A DNA stretch of 64,000 bases from Obelidium mucronatum (taxonomy: Eukaryota > Chytridiomycota > Chytridiomycetes > Chytridiales > Chytriomycetaceae), in contig JAIVFH010000009.1 in assembly GCA_025765595.1 (NCBI GenBank), forward strand, positions 434,001 through 498,000. Reading direction: 5' to 3'. Each line of letters starts with the position of its first letter. The first letter of the stretch is position 1. This document shows, piece after piece, positions 47,440 through 59,147 of the stretch. The notes under the pieces were generated by a model. It worked only from the letters and a program-made list of their open reading frames with translations. It made no database searches and had not been told where the DNA came from. Made by a program: the position numbers and the translations under genes.

Positions 47440-48257
47440 TCAACTTTTGACTGATGAACTTTCTTTCTTGCTATCGAAATATAGGAAGACCTTCAGCACA
47501 AACATTACAAGAAACAGTACTAAGTAAATAATGGGAGTTGCGGTCATACTCTCCATGTTTCCAAGTACCAGCGCATTAAAGTAAATCCAAGGCAAAGAAA
47601 CATACACCAAGGAGCCTAAAATACCAAACCGGGCTATAATAACGAATCTAGGCTCTGTTGTCAATCCAAATCGCGTCTTGTTCAAAAATACCATGAAACA
47701 GACCAACAAGAACACATCAAAGCACCCCATGAGCAAAATAGCGGCTAATGCCATAACGATTCCAATACGGTTCAACATCATGCTTGTGTCTTCTTGTTCA
47801 AGTGGCATCATGTTTGATAACGTTTGTAGAAACCCTGCAACAACGTACAAGATGCAAGTGAGCCTCAAGGCAATATCCAGTTTAAGATGATAGTCTGGAA
47901 GTAAACGCTTGACTACCATATCGGAGCGACGCCATCCAGATAAGACGTAGCATACTTCAAAGAGTACCCCAGTGATGTAGATTGCCATAAAAGTTGGCAA
48001 CGCAACGTGAACGTTTCGGTGGTACTATAATATCTGCACGCATAGGAAACCAAGAGCATTACACACATGCAAATTAGAAGAATGTTGATGGGTCTGAAGA
48101 GCGACTTGTAGTCGCCTTGGCTTTCATGAAGAATGAGCCAAAGGATGCAGATGAAGAGGGTAGAGGAAACAGCCGTGAAAATTTTCATAAGGATAATTCC
48201 CGCTTCGTCATTTACAGGGGCGGTTTCTGGAAATGGAGTGGAGGTATCGTTTGACAT
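47440..48257 (-). CDS. Seven-helix membrane protein, unknown family
   Basis: About 270 residues with seven hydrophobic stretches: IFTAVSSTLFICILWLIL, INILLICMCVMLLVSYAC, FMAIYITGVLFEVCYVL, LRLTCILYVVAGFLQ, IGIVMALAAILLMGCFDV, FGILGSLVYVSLPWIYF and IIYLVLFLVMFVLKVFL. The soluble N-terminus (MSNDTSTPFPETAPVNDE) has a possible glycosylation site and the tail is short and basic. This fits a seven-transmembrane receptor or transporter, but I recognise no family motif (no DRY, NPxxY or retinal Lys). One base appears extra near 48003, where ETFTL passes into LPTFMAIY. Confidence 0.65.
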
Positions 48258-48383
48258 AGTTTGCACTTTTTGTTTGGTTGGGGATTTTTGAAGATTTTCA
48301 TTCAAGGGGTCAATGGGAATACCCCTTAGAGATTTTCACAGCTGATTCTTATGCCTATTTTGTTGTTGTCAATCAATGCAAAA

Positions 48384-49572
48384 ATGAGCTTCCGACAACT
48401 CCAACGTCTTTCGAGAGCTACCCGTCCGTCCAGTGTCTTTTCGTGTGGTGGTTCGCTCGCCGTCCCTACTTCTGCCGCAATCTTCAACCAGTCCCACTCT
48501 GTCAAGCCAATTACAAGTCTGAACATCTTGGATTTCGCAAAGACTGCCAAATCATCCTCTTCTGACTCCCTTTGGCCCAAGCTCCAAGATTTCCTCCAAG
48601 AGGATAGCGGTCCGTCTGGCCACACCATCTCGCAAATCTCCACCAATTTGGATTTGGTTGACCTTCTGAAAGAAGTCAAGTGCATTCTGGCTCCAAACAC
48701 CCAAGGCCTACTTGAAGCGCAACTATCTCACTTGCAAGTCAACAGCGTAATGCAGAATATTGTGAAGAGAGACGAATCCAGCAACAAGAACCCCATCGGA
48801 AGTTTGATTCTTGAGCTTCCATCCTATTACACTGGTAGTACTCTTCACGTCCGTAATCCAACTTTGCATGGTGTTGGGTCAACAGCAAACTTCAACTCAG
48901 CTACCGCCAGCGATCCTCCAATTATCAAATGGACGGCATTTAATGCTGATTCATACAGTTTGGCCTCCTACGGTCACTGATGGATGCCGTGTTACTTTGC
49001 GCTACAGCCTCTTCCAAGACCCCCCACCACCACCTATTTCCGAGACGCGTTCTTCCAGCTCCATTGATGTCGAGCAAACTGAAATTTACAAGTCTCTCGA
49101 AGCCGTTATGCGCAATCCTGAACTCCGCGGCGCCAAGATCGGGATTCCTGTGCGTCAGTATGGCCAGCCTGGATGCAAGAGTAAATGCCGGCTTTCTGGA
49201 AAATGTGATTGTGCAAGATTCAGGGATGCCATGAAATGTGAAAAGCCCGTGGAATTTCAAGGTGGCGACAGGATTGTTCAATTGGCTGTTCAACAACTTG
49301 GCTTGGAGTACGGCATCTTTCCGATTTTCCGCAACTACGAATTTGGAGCTAATCAGGAAAATGAATACTTGTTGGGTAGTTGGAGTATGGTAGAGAGCAT
49401 GATTGAAAGTGAATATTGGGGTCACGACTATGCGCACGAAATGATAACAAACGAATGCGTAAATTGTGATGACATCGAATGGATTGAAGAAGGATGCTTT
49501 ACTGAAGTTATTTGTGAAGATCAAGATTGTTTTGAGATGATGGTCGGCTTTGTGATCGAGATGCCAAACTGA
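48384..49572 (+). CDS. Fungal 2-oxoglutarate/Fe(II) dioxygenase-like protein
   Basis: The central part (GSLILELPSYYTGSTLHVRN, IIKWTAFNAD, HTVWPPTVTDGCRVTLRYSL) resembles the fungal prolyl-4-hydroxylase-like dioxygenase family, in which a His and Asp upstream and a distal His bind iron and an Arg binds 2-oxoglutarate. The start at 48384 (MSFRQLQRLSRATRPSS) is basic and hydroxylated, so mitochondrial import is possible. The C-terminal half contains a Cys cluster (GCKSKCRLSGKCDCARF) and an acidic end with further Cys. One extra base near 48952 breaks the frame just at the metal-site segment. Substrate unknown. Confidence 0.55.
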
Positions 49573-49651
49573 ATACTTCAGGTTCCCGAAAAAAACTCTT
49601 GATAAATAAAAAATTGAATGCAACGAATTAACAGACAGTACCGTTGAAAGT

Positions 49652-50943
49652 CTAAGGGGATGCAAACTCTAATTCCTCCAACCGCACCAGAAGCATTTGC
49701 AAATATGCTTTGTTGGATTCTAGGCCAGGATGCAGACCATCTTTCCAAGAGTTGAATCCGGTTGTTACTTGGTCCCAATCAAGCACACCCCAATTCCTTT
49801 CTGAATCAGCTCGCCAAAGAGCACCGCTCCTCAAAACATTGTTCATTGCATGTATCCACAGATTTTTGTATTTTTGGTTCTTTTGGGTCGGATTAACGAG
49901 AGGAGTCGTCCGTACAAGGAAACTCGGAAACCAGTGAATTTCACCATTAGCTTCGAAGGTAACATCTTTTATAATGGAGCCGAACAATGTCGTCAATGGG
50001 GAAATCATATCACTGGACAGCTGTCGCGCCCAGTCAGCAATACCATCGTGAGTCTGGTTCATAACCTTTAAATCCCACACAGATGACTGGGCAACAATCA
50101 AGTTTGGGACGGGAAACCAGAACGGATTCTGTTCGTTGTTCCAGAATGGAGGATTTGGAATCATTTTCTTCCGGTGCGGGGTTGAATCGTTTCTCTTGGT
50201 TTCAAAGACTGGTGCTGGACACTTCGTGGAATCAATTGTGCCGTTTGACGTTGGACAGAAAGAGGGAAACAATTCTCTTGCGATAGATTTCAGCATATAA
50301 GGAAGCCACTGGATTCGGTCCTTGAGAAGCGGTGGGCTGTAATTGACATGCCAGTGTTTCGGCATTGACCATGCTCCCTTTGCTCCGTCCACAACTCCAA
50401 AGTGGAAAACACTGAGCAAAACAAACGAATAAGGGCCGCGTTTGATTGTGCAAATAGTGGTAGAACCCATGTAACCATTGGTTGCTGAGACCGCTTTTAG
50501 TACTTCTAGAAATAGAACGAGTTCTCCTTACCCCAAATAGTTCCATTTAAACTCGATAGTTTCACTTTAATTCCAGCGTGGGCGCACAGGTCTTCGACGA
50601 GCTTTCGGTCAAAGGAGTCACCAACCAATAGTATCAGTTTGTTCTTGAGGTATGATGGCAACGGAGCCGTTTGGTTCTTTAATATTGCCAAGTTATCAGA
50701 AAGCAGCCGAGGATTACAGATTGAAGATTGCTTCATTGGTTCGAACAGCGGTTTCCAGATGTGGTTACGGTCCAAGGTGCCAGGAATGGCATAGGGATTG
50801 CATTCGACCAATGGCACCAAGGGACTACCGCTCAGAGACAAGCGCTTCTTTGATCCAGCATCGATGAAGATTGTCAGCAGCAACGATACCAACACAAGTT
50901 GAAGAGCTGCAACAACTATACAGGCGCGGTTTGCAACCAACAT
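49652..50943 (-). CDS. Type II membrane SGNH/PC-esterase-like protein
   Basis: Start at 50943 (MLVANRACIVVAALQLVLVS) gives a signal anchor of a type II Golgi or ER protein. The lumenal domain has LILLVGDSFDRKLVED, a GDS nucleophile block, and near the C-terminus WKDGLHPG, the Asp-x-x-His pair of SGNH hydrolases, in the arrangement seen in PC-esterase and sugar acetyltransferase relatives. One intron near 50525-50455. The protein may add or remove acyl groups on cell-wall or secreted glycans; this is inferred from the fold motifs only. Confidence 0.65.
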
Positions 50944-51171
50944 TTAATTGAGTTATGTTTATGACATTGTAGTCACAAATAATACGGTTGCTTTGAACAG
51001 TAAAACGGCGGAAGTCAATTCTGTATTCGTTATAATCATGGGGCAAGTCGATCGTAGATCGTCGTGGGCCACCAAATTCGTGGGCGATTCCAGGGCGACA
51101 TTTATATAAAGGCACACGCTCAAATAACACTTGCAACACACCGTCAAAGCACTCAAGAAATCGAACCAACA
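50944..51171. promoter_or_regulatory. Divergent promoter region
   Basis: About 230 bases between the starts of the SGNH-like gene (-) and the beta-solenoid-like gene (+). A TTTATATAAAG word near 51102-51112, about 60 bases before the + start, is a good TATA-box candidate, one of the few in the window. Confidence 0.5.
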
Positions 51172-52005
51172 ATGACAAAGTCTGAGCAAATCATCATTTC
51201 ATCGTCAGTCGAAGCCCTTGAATTCAAGGCAACAAACTCGTGGCTTCCTGTGGATGTTACCGTACTTCGAAGTGAAGACCAGAAGGACGTTCAAATTTCC
51301 TACGAGTTTCCACAAAATGCTGGAGAAGACACCGCTGTGGACGCTCAAGTCAGCCCAAAGGGAACACTGGCTATTCACGTGACAGCAAGCAAGAAAGGAG
51401 GGATCTTAAACTTCCTGAACCCTGTCAAGAAGTTCACCGACAGAATCAAAATGACAATCATGTTGCCTCCAAGAGATGTTGTGTTTGTTTCAACTGTTGG
51501 AAATGGTGACTTCAACTGGGAAGGTCCAAATATTACATCCTCATTCAAAGCTGTTCTCGATATGGGATGTGTGAAACTTACAAGCCCCATAAACGTTGAC
51601 TCTTTGGATGTCACACTGAAAATGGGATCTTTTAATGCGACTGACGCGGTGGTGCATCAAACTGTAGTTTGCCGCGCAGAAATGGGTGAAGTGAAGGGCA
51701 AGTTTTCGGGATACAAGTCTCTCAATCTGCACACTTCTATGGGTGCTTTGAAATGCGACTTGGCTCCTGGACTGGATTCCAATAGTCTTATTAGTACCGA
51801 TATGGGAGAAGTCGTTGCAAACGTGGTTGGATTTGAAGGAAAATTCTGTGCCCAAGCCGAAATGGGATCTGTGCAGGTCACTGCTCCCGGGGTTGTTCAA
51901 AAGTCCAATCCTTGCTCTGGAGTTGTAGGTCCCAACGAGAGCCCTGTCTCTTCGTTGAACGTGAAGGTTTCAATAGGTGGTTGTAAAGTTAACTTTCTCT
52001 CTTAA
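51172..52005 (+). CDS. Beta-solenoid-like repeat protein (DUF4097-type)
   Basis: Single-exon gene of about 277 residues, no signal peptide. After a beta-rich N-terminal part, the sequence falls into short repeats around a Met-Gly turn: LDMGCVKLTS, LKMGSFNAT, AEMGEVKGKF, TSMGALKCDL, TDMGEVVANV, AEMGSVQVT, then SIGGCKVNF. Such spacing (about 20 residues) is typical of right-handed beta-solenoids of the DUF4097 kind known from bacteria and eukaryotes. No catalytic residues can be named. Promoter with TATA word upstream. Confidence 0.65.
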   Translation: MTKSEQIIISSSVEALEFKATNSWLPVDVTVLRSEDQKDVQISYEFPQNAGEDTAVDAQVSPKGTLAIHVTASKKGGILNFLNPVKKFTDRIKMTIMLPPRDVVFVSTVGNGDFNWEGPNITSSFKAVLDMGCVKLTSPINVDSLDVTLKMGSFNATDAVVHQTVVCRAEMGEVKGKFSGYKSLNLHTSMGALKCDLAPGLDSNSLISTDMGEVVANVVGFEGKFCAQAEMGSVQVTAPGVVQKSNPCSGVVGPNESPVSSLNVKVSIGGCKVNFLS

Positions 52006-52088
52006 GTATTATACCTGTTGAAAAACAATAAATGAATCAATCTTTGTAAAACACTTTATTCTTTGCTTTTATAAAGCCATTTTTTTTC

Positions 52089-53671
52089 TCAGGTACACTT
52101 GAGGATGAACTGATTCCCTTCGCGAACACATCTTGGCGTCACCATGAATGGCTTCTTTGAATTGATATCAAAGAAGCGCTCGGGAGTGACAGATCGTCCA
52201 ATGGGACCCAGCTTATTTTGGGTTTCTGGATTGTACGGACGAATCAAATCGCTCCCAGATTCGGAGGAAATCTCAAAGCAGTCTTGAGAAACTTTTCCAT
52301 AACCGACATAATGAACCATAAGCCTGACGTTCGAACTTCCACTCACTATGTAGTATAATGTTCGAGCCAGGAACCAATCACTAGTAATAATTCTGTTTAG
52401 GTCGTTTCAAGTTTGAAAAAAACTCTCACCCTTCTTTTTTGTAATACGCCTCCAAGTAATCTCCATATTGCAGCTCGTAGCGCCAGCCAGAAAATCGCAT
52501 CAGGCTTTTTCCAGTGGGAAAGTCGTTCGAATTTGATAGTTTGGAGCTCGTTGACGTTTGCTTGGACTTGGTGCTTTCGCGTCGAGCTTCTATCGGAAGC
52601 TCTCCTTCAGAAGTGGCACGATTATTGTCAGCGTAAACCAAAGAGTCAAACATTTTTTGAATCCCTGGATTAAGGTTTTCAATTGTGTGCAGAGGAGGAC
52701 GCGAGGACGGACGCGAAGGTAGTGGAGTCTCGAGAGAGGCCGGCGATTCGTCAACAGTAATATGGGCCTTCTTGATTTTCTTTGAGGCTGGCTTTTTTTC
52801 CTTCACGATGGACTTGGGAGCAGCGTCCTCTTCTTCTGAAGCATCAAGGACAATTGTGGTATCGGGCGATGCAGATCTTTTTTTGGATCTAGAAGTTCGT
52901 CGGCCTTCATCAAATTCGCGAGTTTCACGAGCTCCGCGAACTTGGGTATGTTTTTCGAACTCATCTTGCAGCTTTTGGATCTCAAGCTTCGTTCCCGCAA
53001 ATTCCAACTGGACGTACTGAAACAGCGCTTGTCCTTCTGTATAGATATCAAGCAGTTTGGTTTGAATTATAGCTTGGTTGTTTGTCACTTCAGCGAGATC
53101 CACTGTCAGGGTTTGTTGGGATTGAGGGTCTGGAGTCATTCGTTGGTCATCGTAAACACCCGACTCTTGCTTGATACCGCCACGCGGAATCGCGTCGATT
53201 TTGTATTCCAACATGTCTCTTAGATTTTCGTTGCGCAGAGACAGGTCTGAAATACTCTTTTGGAGTGATGTCTGGTTGCTTTGGAGTGTGTCCAGTTGCA
53301 ACTATACATATGATGAGGAAGCATAGAGAGGAACGAATTATAGAAATAGAAATATAGCGATTTCATTTAGCGTAACGAAAAGGTGCTGTATGTATTCAAA
53401 GGATAAAACCTTATTATGATCGAGTTTCGACTCAATCGCTTCCAGCCTTGTTCGGACCGATCGACCCATTTCTTCAATATCCCGTCGAATGAATTGCATT
53501 TGGTTTTGCTCCGTTTGCAGCTGGGCTTCAATTCGAGCCAGAGCAGCAGTAATTGCTAAGGATTCCCAAACGCGAATTCAGCAATCCGAGGGGAAATAAA
53601 CAGCTTTCTTGAAATTTAACCGCCGCACCTGAATCTTGGTTAGACCGTGACGTGGTCGCGTTGGGAGCCAT
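52089..53671 (-). CDS. Coiled-coil protein with basic Ser-rich linker, probably nuclear
   Basis: Start at 53671 (MAPNATTSRSNQDS). Exons then give a long coiled coil (ARIEAQLQTEQNQMQFIRRD, LQSNQTSLQKSISDLSLRN), a basic/acidic Ser-rich linker with RRTSRSKKRSASPD and KKPASKKIKKAH (nuclear localisation-like), and a compact C-terminal part (SLMRFSGWRYELQYGDYLEA, then MVHYVGYGKVSQDCFEI) that looks like a small beta-barrel of tudor or chromo-barrel type. Introns near 53628-53557, 53410-53305 and 52433-52347. Specific family not recognised; a chromatin role is a guess. Confidence 0.6.
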
Positions 53672-53964
53672 TTTTGTCGAGGCGCTTTGTGGTTGCTTGG
53701 AAAAAAAGAAAACGTCGCAATCCTCCTCAATTCTCCTCAATTCTATTTACAACTTTGAACTTTTTACTGCACAACCGCGCTTCGTACGACCAAGTTTCGG
53801 GTAGAGTTTTATTTCGTGTGCTTCTCTTTCAAATTCTTTCAATTCGCGAATGTAACACTCTTCACGAAAAAATAATTTAAAAAGATACATCTCGTGTTAT
53901 GAAGAACGAGCAAGTTGGTTTTTAATGGACTCCAACGATAATCATTTTGGGACAACAAATAAAC

Positions 53965-54387
53965 ATGACCACTCAACTTCCACCACATTTGGCGAGCTCC
54001 CGCAACGGTGCCAGCAACGATCCCCCCACAAAGATCGCAGCTTCAGAGATCATCTTCTACAGCAACCTGCAGTCCACGGATAAGATCCATTTCCTGAACT
54101 CGCAAGCGTACATGACATTGGAGGAACAAGTGACCCAGGTTGCCATGCAAGAATGGCTCCGTGACACCTTCATTGCCGTGCATGCGCCAAGCAGTGTTGC
54201 AGCTGGTATTTCAGCTGTCGAGGTGGATAGTTGGGATAGTGCATCAGGAGGGTGGTCAATCTCTCACAAAACCCGCGAGTTTCAGTCCGATGGTACTGGA
54301 TTGATGGTCGCTAAGGTCGAAGTCTCTTATCGTGATCAACTGGTTCGAGTTCGCATTCACCGTGGTGCAAACTGTACCGCAATGTGA
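53965..54387 (+). CDS. Hypothetical protein, 140 residues
   Basis: Single open frame starting MTTQLPPHLASSRNGASNDP with no signal peptide. The rest (EEQVTQVAMQEWLRDTFIA, WSISHKTREFQSDGTGLMV, VEVSYRDQLVRVRIHRG) looks like one compact mixed alpha/beta domain. I recognise no family. About 100 bases upstream of the carboxypeptidase gene on the same strand. Confidence 0.55.
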   Translation: MTTQLPPHLASSRNGASNDPPTKIAASEIIFYSNLQSTDKIHFLNSQAYMTLEEQVTQVAMQEWLRDTFIAVHAPSSVAAGISAVEVDSWDSASGGWSISHKTREFQSDGTGLMVAKVEVSYRDQLVRVRIHRGANCTAM

Positions 54388-54486
54388 AAACGGACTTGCG
54401 GAAAAGTATGAATACATGAAGTAACGACTGGAATTCCGAATGTATCTGGTTAAAGCCACTCAGGCTGTAGAAAATAAAATTAAAAA

Positions 54487-55588
54487 ATGAGCTTACCGGA
54501 ACAAACCCCACTCCTTCCGAAAGATGCTCTGGTTGAGCCTCCGCGCTATAAAAGGTACCATTGGTCTTAATTTAATAGTTAGATTGATTGAACATTATCC
54601 GGTCCCTTCTGGTCTCGTAGATTTAGTGTCATTCAGTGGCTCTGCATTGCAATCGTTCTTGTTTTTGGATCCATCGGACTCCTCGGATTGAGCTCCAGAG
54701 AGTCGAATGTTTCCGATAGTGGTAAAGATTGGATTCAAGAGGTCTGAATGTGATTGGCGCTAACTCCGGTTCCGATAGGAAAGGAATACTATCTCGTCAA
54801 GAACCTTCCTCGTGAAACCCCAGAGATCACGGCTTCTTTGAATGACCACTATGCGGGTTATATTCCTGTGGTATCTTTGACCCTTGGCTCCTATCAGACT
54901 CGGCTTACATGATAAATGATACACAAACAGACCGAATTTGGCCATCTCTTCTTTTGGTATTTTCCCACCGTCAATAAGACGTCAGATGAGTTAGTCATCT
55001 GGATTAACGGAGGACCGTAAGTGTATTCCTTTTTGGCTTGGCAATAATGCGACTAACATGAAGGGATTTGACTTGACCAATTGGCTTCAAAGGGGATGGT
55101 GCGAAAAATACTGGTTTTCCCATTAGCTTGCCACTGAACCCGTTTTTTTCTTCATATTATTGTAGCTCTTCCTTGATTGGGCAGTTCACAGAGAACGGGC
55201 CATTTTATGTTGCCGATGATGGTTCACTGATGGTAAACCCAAACAGTTGGCATAAGCGCGCAAATGTCCTCTACGGTAAATTTGAGAATATGCCTGTGTT
55301 TCTCGTTTGTTTTTTTTGAGAATTTACCCACTCACCTGTTTCAGTTGACCAGCCTATTGGAGCTGGCTTCTCCTTCACAAAACCAAAAACAGGGCCCCAC
55401 AATGAATACGAAGTTGGCGAGCAATTTTACACATTTCTTAAGCAATGGTACGCGATATTTCCGGAATCCCAAAAGTGGAAGTTGTTTATCACTGGCGAGA
55501 GTTATGCGGGAGTTTATGTTCCCTGGATTGGGAAGTATATTATTGAACATCCTGTACTTCCTTCCGGCCAGAAGGTTTTGTGTTTCAT

Positions 55589-55626
<38 letters not shown>

Positions 55627-56582
55627 TTTACTCTTGGAAATCAACAGATCAATTTGAAGGCTCTTGGTGTTGGAAACCCAGTCCTCTCATACAAATACCA
55701 ATTCGACATTGTCAGTTCCTTTGACTACCTCAAGACCGTTAAATTCTTTGGGCATGATACTGACGCATTGGGGCAAGCTGCAGAACTCACTGAACGCTGT
55801 CGATACGCGACCGACAAGAACAATTCCGCGTTACCATATCAATGCAACATGTACGAGTACGCAAACGAATGGAAAGTGCGCACGTCTGGAATAAAATGTC
55901 TGGATCGTTTGAATTACAAGAAGGAGTGTGTTCCGGATGATTTGATTGGTGGGCCTGGGTTGAGTGTGTATCTTGATGTATGTTTTTTTTTTCTTTTTAC
56001 ATTTGAGAGTATTTGGGGGGGGGGGGGGGGGGGGGGGGGTGGTAGACTTTAAAAACACATGGAATTTCTTGAAAACACTGAAATAATAGGATCCAAAAGT
56101 TCGACAAGCAATCCATGTGGACCCATTGCAACTCGAAAACGGCGGGCACATCAAATGGAAGGCATGCGACGAGCGCATGGACAACCTCGACGATACCAAG
56201 TTACCTGAACCCATCAAAATCATTCCAGGAATCATCAAGAGTGGTGTCAAGTATTTGGTATACGAAGGAGATCTTGATGTGTCCATCAATTTCGTTGGCA
56301 CAGAGAGAGGTATCGGAAATATGACTTGGGGGTCTGGCAAGAAGAAGTCTCCAGGGTTTGAAGGACAATTGAAGGAATATTTTGTCGATGGCGTTGCGGC
56401 TGGGAGATTCATTACAGAACGTGGAATGTCGTACGTTCGTGTTTACGATGCGGGCCATATGGTTTGTAAACATTTTTTTTATATATTCTGATTATGAATC
56501 GCTCAGCTGCGCTCTTTTATAGGTTCCTACCGATCAGCCGCGTCGCGGAAGTGATGTCTTGGAGAAGATTCTTGGGCAGTAA
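54487..56582 (+). CDS. Serine carboxypeptidase (S10), membrane-anchored
   Basis: Type II membrane protein: the cytosolic tail (MSLPEQTPLLPKDALVEPPR) precedes a helix (VIQWLCIAIVLVFGSIGLLG), as in Kex1-like or vacuolar peptidases sorted through the Golgi. The S10 catalytic triad is visible: Ser in LFITGESYAGVYVP, Asp in VYEGDLDVSINFVG, His in VYDAGHMVPTDQPR. The oxyanion region reads WINGGPSSSLIG. Many small introns; one (about 55575-55646) holds about 36 T and another (about 55980-56087) about 25 G, both likely unstable. Ends VLEKILGQ at 56582. It removes C-terminal residues at acidic pH. Confidence 0.87.
55590..55625. repeat. Intronic poly-T run of about 36
   Basis: Homopolymer within a carboxypeptidase intron, near the 3' splice side. 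True length is uncertain because such runs are poorly read. Confidence 0.8.
56015..56039. repeat. Intronic poly-G run of about 25
   Basis: Rare long G run on the coding strand of a carboxypeptidase intron; capable of G-quadruplex formation in DNA or pre-mRNA. Length uncertain. Confidence 0.8.
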
Positions 56583-56755
56583 ATTCGTTTTTTTTCACGG
56601 AAAAAAAAACGAAAATGAGTTGCTTTTCTGTCGAATTTAAACTCGTGAATTTATAACAAGTGATGGAGAAAGTTGGGCATTTGGGTGATTCAGTAAAGTT
56701 GTTTTTCAAGGATGATTTTTTCTGTCCCGAAAATTCCCGAACGCCTCTAGCCATC

Positions 56756-58384
56756 ATGTTTGTGTTTAAAGCATCATCCATGCTGAGTCGATCAAAAGCT
56801 GCTGCTAGATCACAGGTATTTTAATTTCGAGGAGCTATAACTGTCCATAAAAACGGGCGCTCGGCTATTGTACCTCATTCTGTTGACTTCCGGCTGGCGC
56901 CACATCGACTGGCGGGCAGCCTTTGCCCCGCCACTCTATCGAACATCGAAACCACCAACACGCTAACACTGCTTATTTCAGTCGATCCGATTCTTTGCGG
57001 CTGCCTCAGGAAACCCGCCTCCCGCTGAAGGATTTATGGCCGGCGTTGCCACGTCAAAGTTTATCAAATCTACAAAAGAGCAGTGTTTGAGTCATCTAGA
57101 ACTAGCGGCTGTGCGAAACTGTAAGTTGGGAGGATGTATGATTTTCTGGTTGTGATGTTATTCTTCCCTGGCTACGCGATCTAAAAACTTGACACAAAAA
57201 ACAACATCAACAACAACCAACAAAACTCTCACTCATCGAACAAAAAACTACAGCGGAAACTGTGAAAATGAACTACTTTACGGCTGTGAATGATGCCCTC
57301 GCGACTGCATTAGCAACCGACGAAAAAGCCGTGATTTTTGGAGAGGATGTTGGATTCGGAGGAGTCTTTCGATGTACTATTGGATTGGCAGAAAAGTTTG
57401 GTTTGTACCCTGCATGCTCATCCCCCAGAATAATATGCCATGTTTAGCTCATTGCACGCAAATTTCCAGGAAAAGACAGAGTCTTCAACATGCCATTAAC
57501 CGAGCAAGGAATCATTGGTTTCGGGATCGGAATGGCAGCCGTCGGACATACACCGATCGCTGAAATCCAATTCGCTGATTACGTGTTCCCCGCCTTTGAC
57601 CAAATCGTAAACGAAGCCGCCAAATACCGATACAGAAGCGGGAACGAATTCAACGTTGGTGGATTAACGATCCGTATGCCTTGTAACGCTGTCGGCCACG
57701 GCGCCTTGTACCACAGTCAATCGCCTGAGGCGTATTTCGCACACACACCTGGATTGAAAATCGTGTACCCACGAAGCCCGATTCAAGCCAAAGGGTTCTT
57801 GCTTGCGGCGATTCGGGACCCGAATCCAGTGTTGGTGATGGAGCCCAAGATTTTGTATCGAAGTGCGGTTGAGCAGGTTCCAGTGGATGATTATGTGCTT
57901 CCGTTGGGAAAGGCAGAGGTTGTGAAGGAGGGTAAAGATTTGACGGTTGTTGGATGGGGTGCACAGTTGTATGTTTTGGAGAATGCGGTGCAAGAGGCGG
58001 AGAAGAGGATGCCTGGACTCAGTGTGGAGATTATCGATTTGAGGTCCATTTTGCCATGGGATAGAGAGACTGTGGAAAAGGTAATGTATTCAATATTTTT
58101 CACTGCTGTTTCAAGAATAGCCAGATTTAATTTTTTTTATTATTGAATTGATCCAGTCTGTCAACAAAACTGGTCGATTGTTGATTGCTCACGAAGCCCC
58201 ACACACTGGCGGGTTTGGAGGGGAAATTGCCGCGACCATCCAGGAACGCTGCTTTTTGAAACTCGAAGCCCCTATTTCCAGAGTTTGCGGCTGGGACACA
58301 CCATTCCCGCTTGTGTTTGAGAAATTCTACATTCCTGGAATGATTAGGTGCATGGATGAAATTGAAAAAGTCATGAATTATTGA
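56756..58384 (+). CDS. BCKDHB: Branched-chain 2-oxoacid dehydrogenase E1 beta subunit, mitochondrial
   Basis: Beta subunit of the thiamine-dependent E1 of the complex that decarboxylates 2-oxoacids from Leu, Ile and Val. A presequence spread over short exons ([25 protein letters not shown]) precedes [115 protein letters not shown] and [19 protein letters not shown]. Two Met codons, at 56756 and 56780, could start it. Introns near 56816-56981, 57121-57251, 57403-57470 and 58081-58155. Together with GCDH it shows mitochondrial amino-acid breakdown. Confidence 0.93.
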
Positions 58385-58459
58385 GAGAACACAAGCGAAA
58401 TAAAATGCAGTATTACTGGATCATGATGAACCCACAGCTGTAAAGCTATATTTAAATTG

Positions 58460-58870
58460 GTTGCCAATGCAGTACGACCACACCAATCTCCAAATCGAGA
58501 CTCTTCGCCAAGCTGCTTTGGATGTAATCAATGTCATTGTCTACCGCAAACTACCGCGCCTCCCTCCCCAATCTACTCTGACGATCCACTTGAACGTCCA
58601 TCCAACAAGGATGCTCTCTTTATCATCAAATGCGTTTCTCGAGAAGCCTTGGATATTGCAACTTATTCGCTAGAAGATGACAAAACGTTGTTGTGAACAT
58701 CTACGGATTATCGTTTTTCAAACATATTTCTACTTTTCTTGAAGAACGCGTCCTTGCCCATACATGCGGAATTTTGAATGAGCTGACTCTTTGTAACAGT
58801 CTTACCGCCTGTGGCCGTTTTGACGAGTTGAAAAAAACAACTCAAGAGTTGTGAGATGCAAAGCCATGAA
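58460..58870 (+). pseudogene. F-box gene relic 1
   Basis: Text IETLRQAALDVINVIVYRKL and LPRLPPQSTLTIHLNVHP match the N-terminus of the F-box gene at 18.7 kb. From about 58690 the DNA instead matches its C-terminal part (ATCTACGGATTATCGTTT, then CTTGAAGAACGCGT and onward past 58840). The middle, with the F-box, is deleted, and frames are broken. Non-functional. Confidence 0.7.
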
Positions 58871-59147
58871 AAGTGTTTTGATTCTTGTGAAGTATCTGAT
58901 TTTGGTCACAAACCACCAGCCTGAAAAAACCAAAGGCAGTGTCTTAGTGATTACTCCAGATTGGAGGAAATAGGATGGAAGATATCCCGTAGTAAGGAAA
59001 CTGAAATTGGTGTGGCGGCTTAAATAAAAAGAAAGGTTTCCGAGGGTTCATTCAACATAGTTACGACCAAATGCACTCAATAGAGTTACCATCGGTCACT
59101 AACAGGGATCCACATGATTTATTGCTTAGACGAGGAAGGGTATTTAG

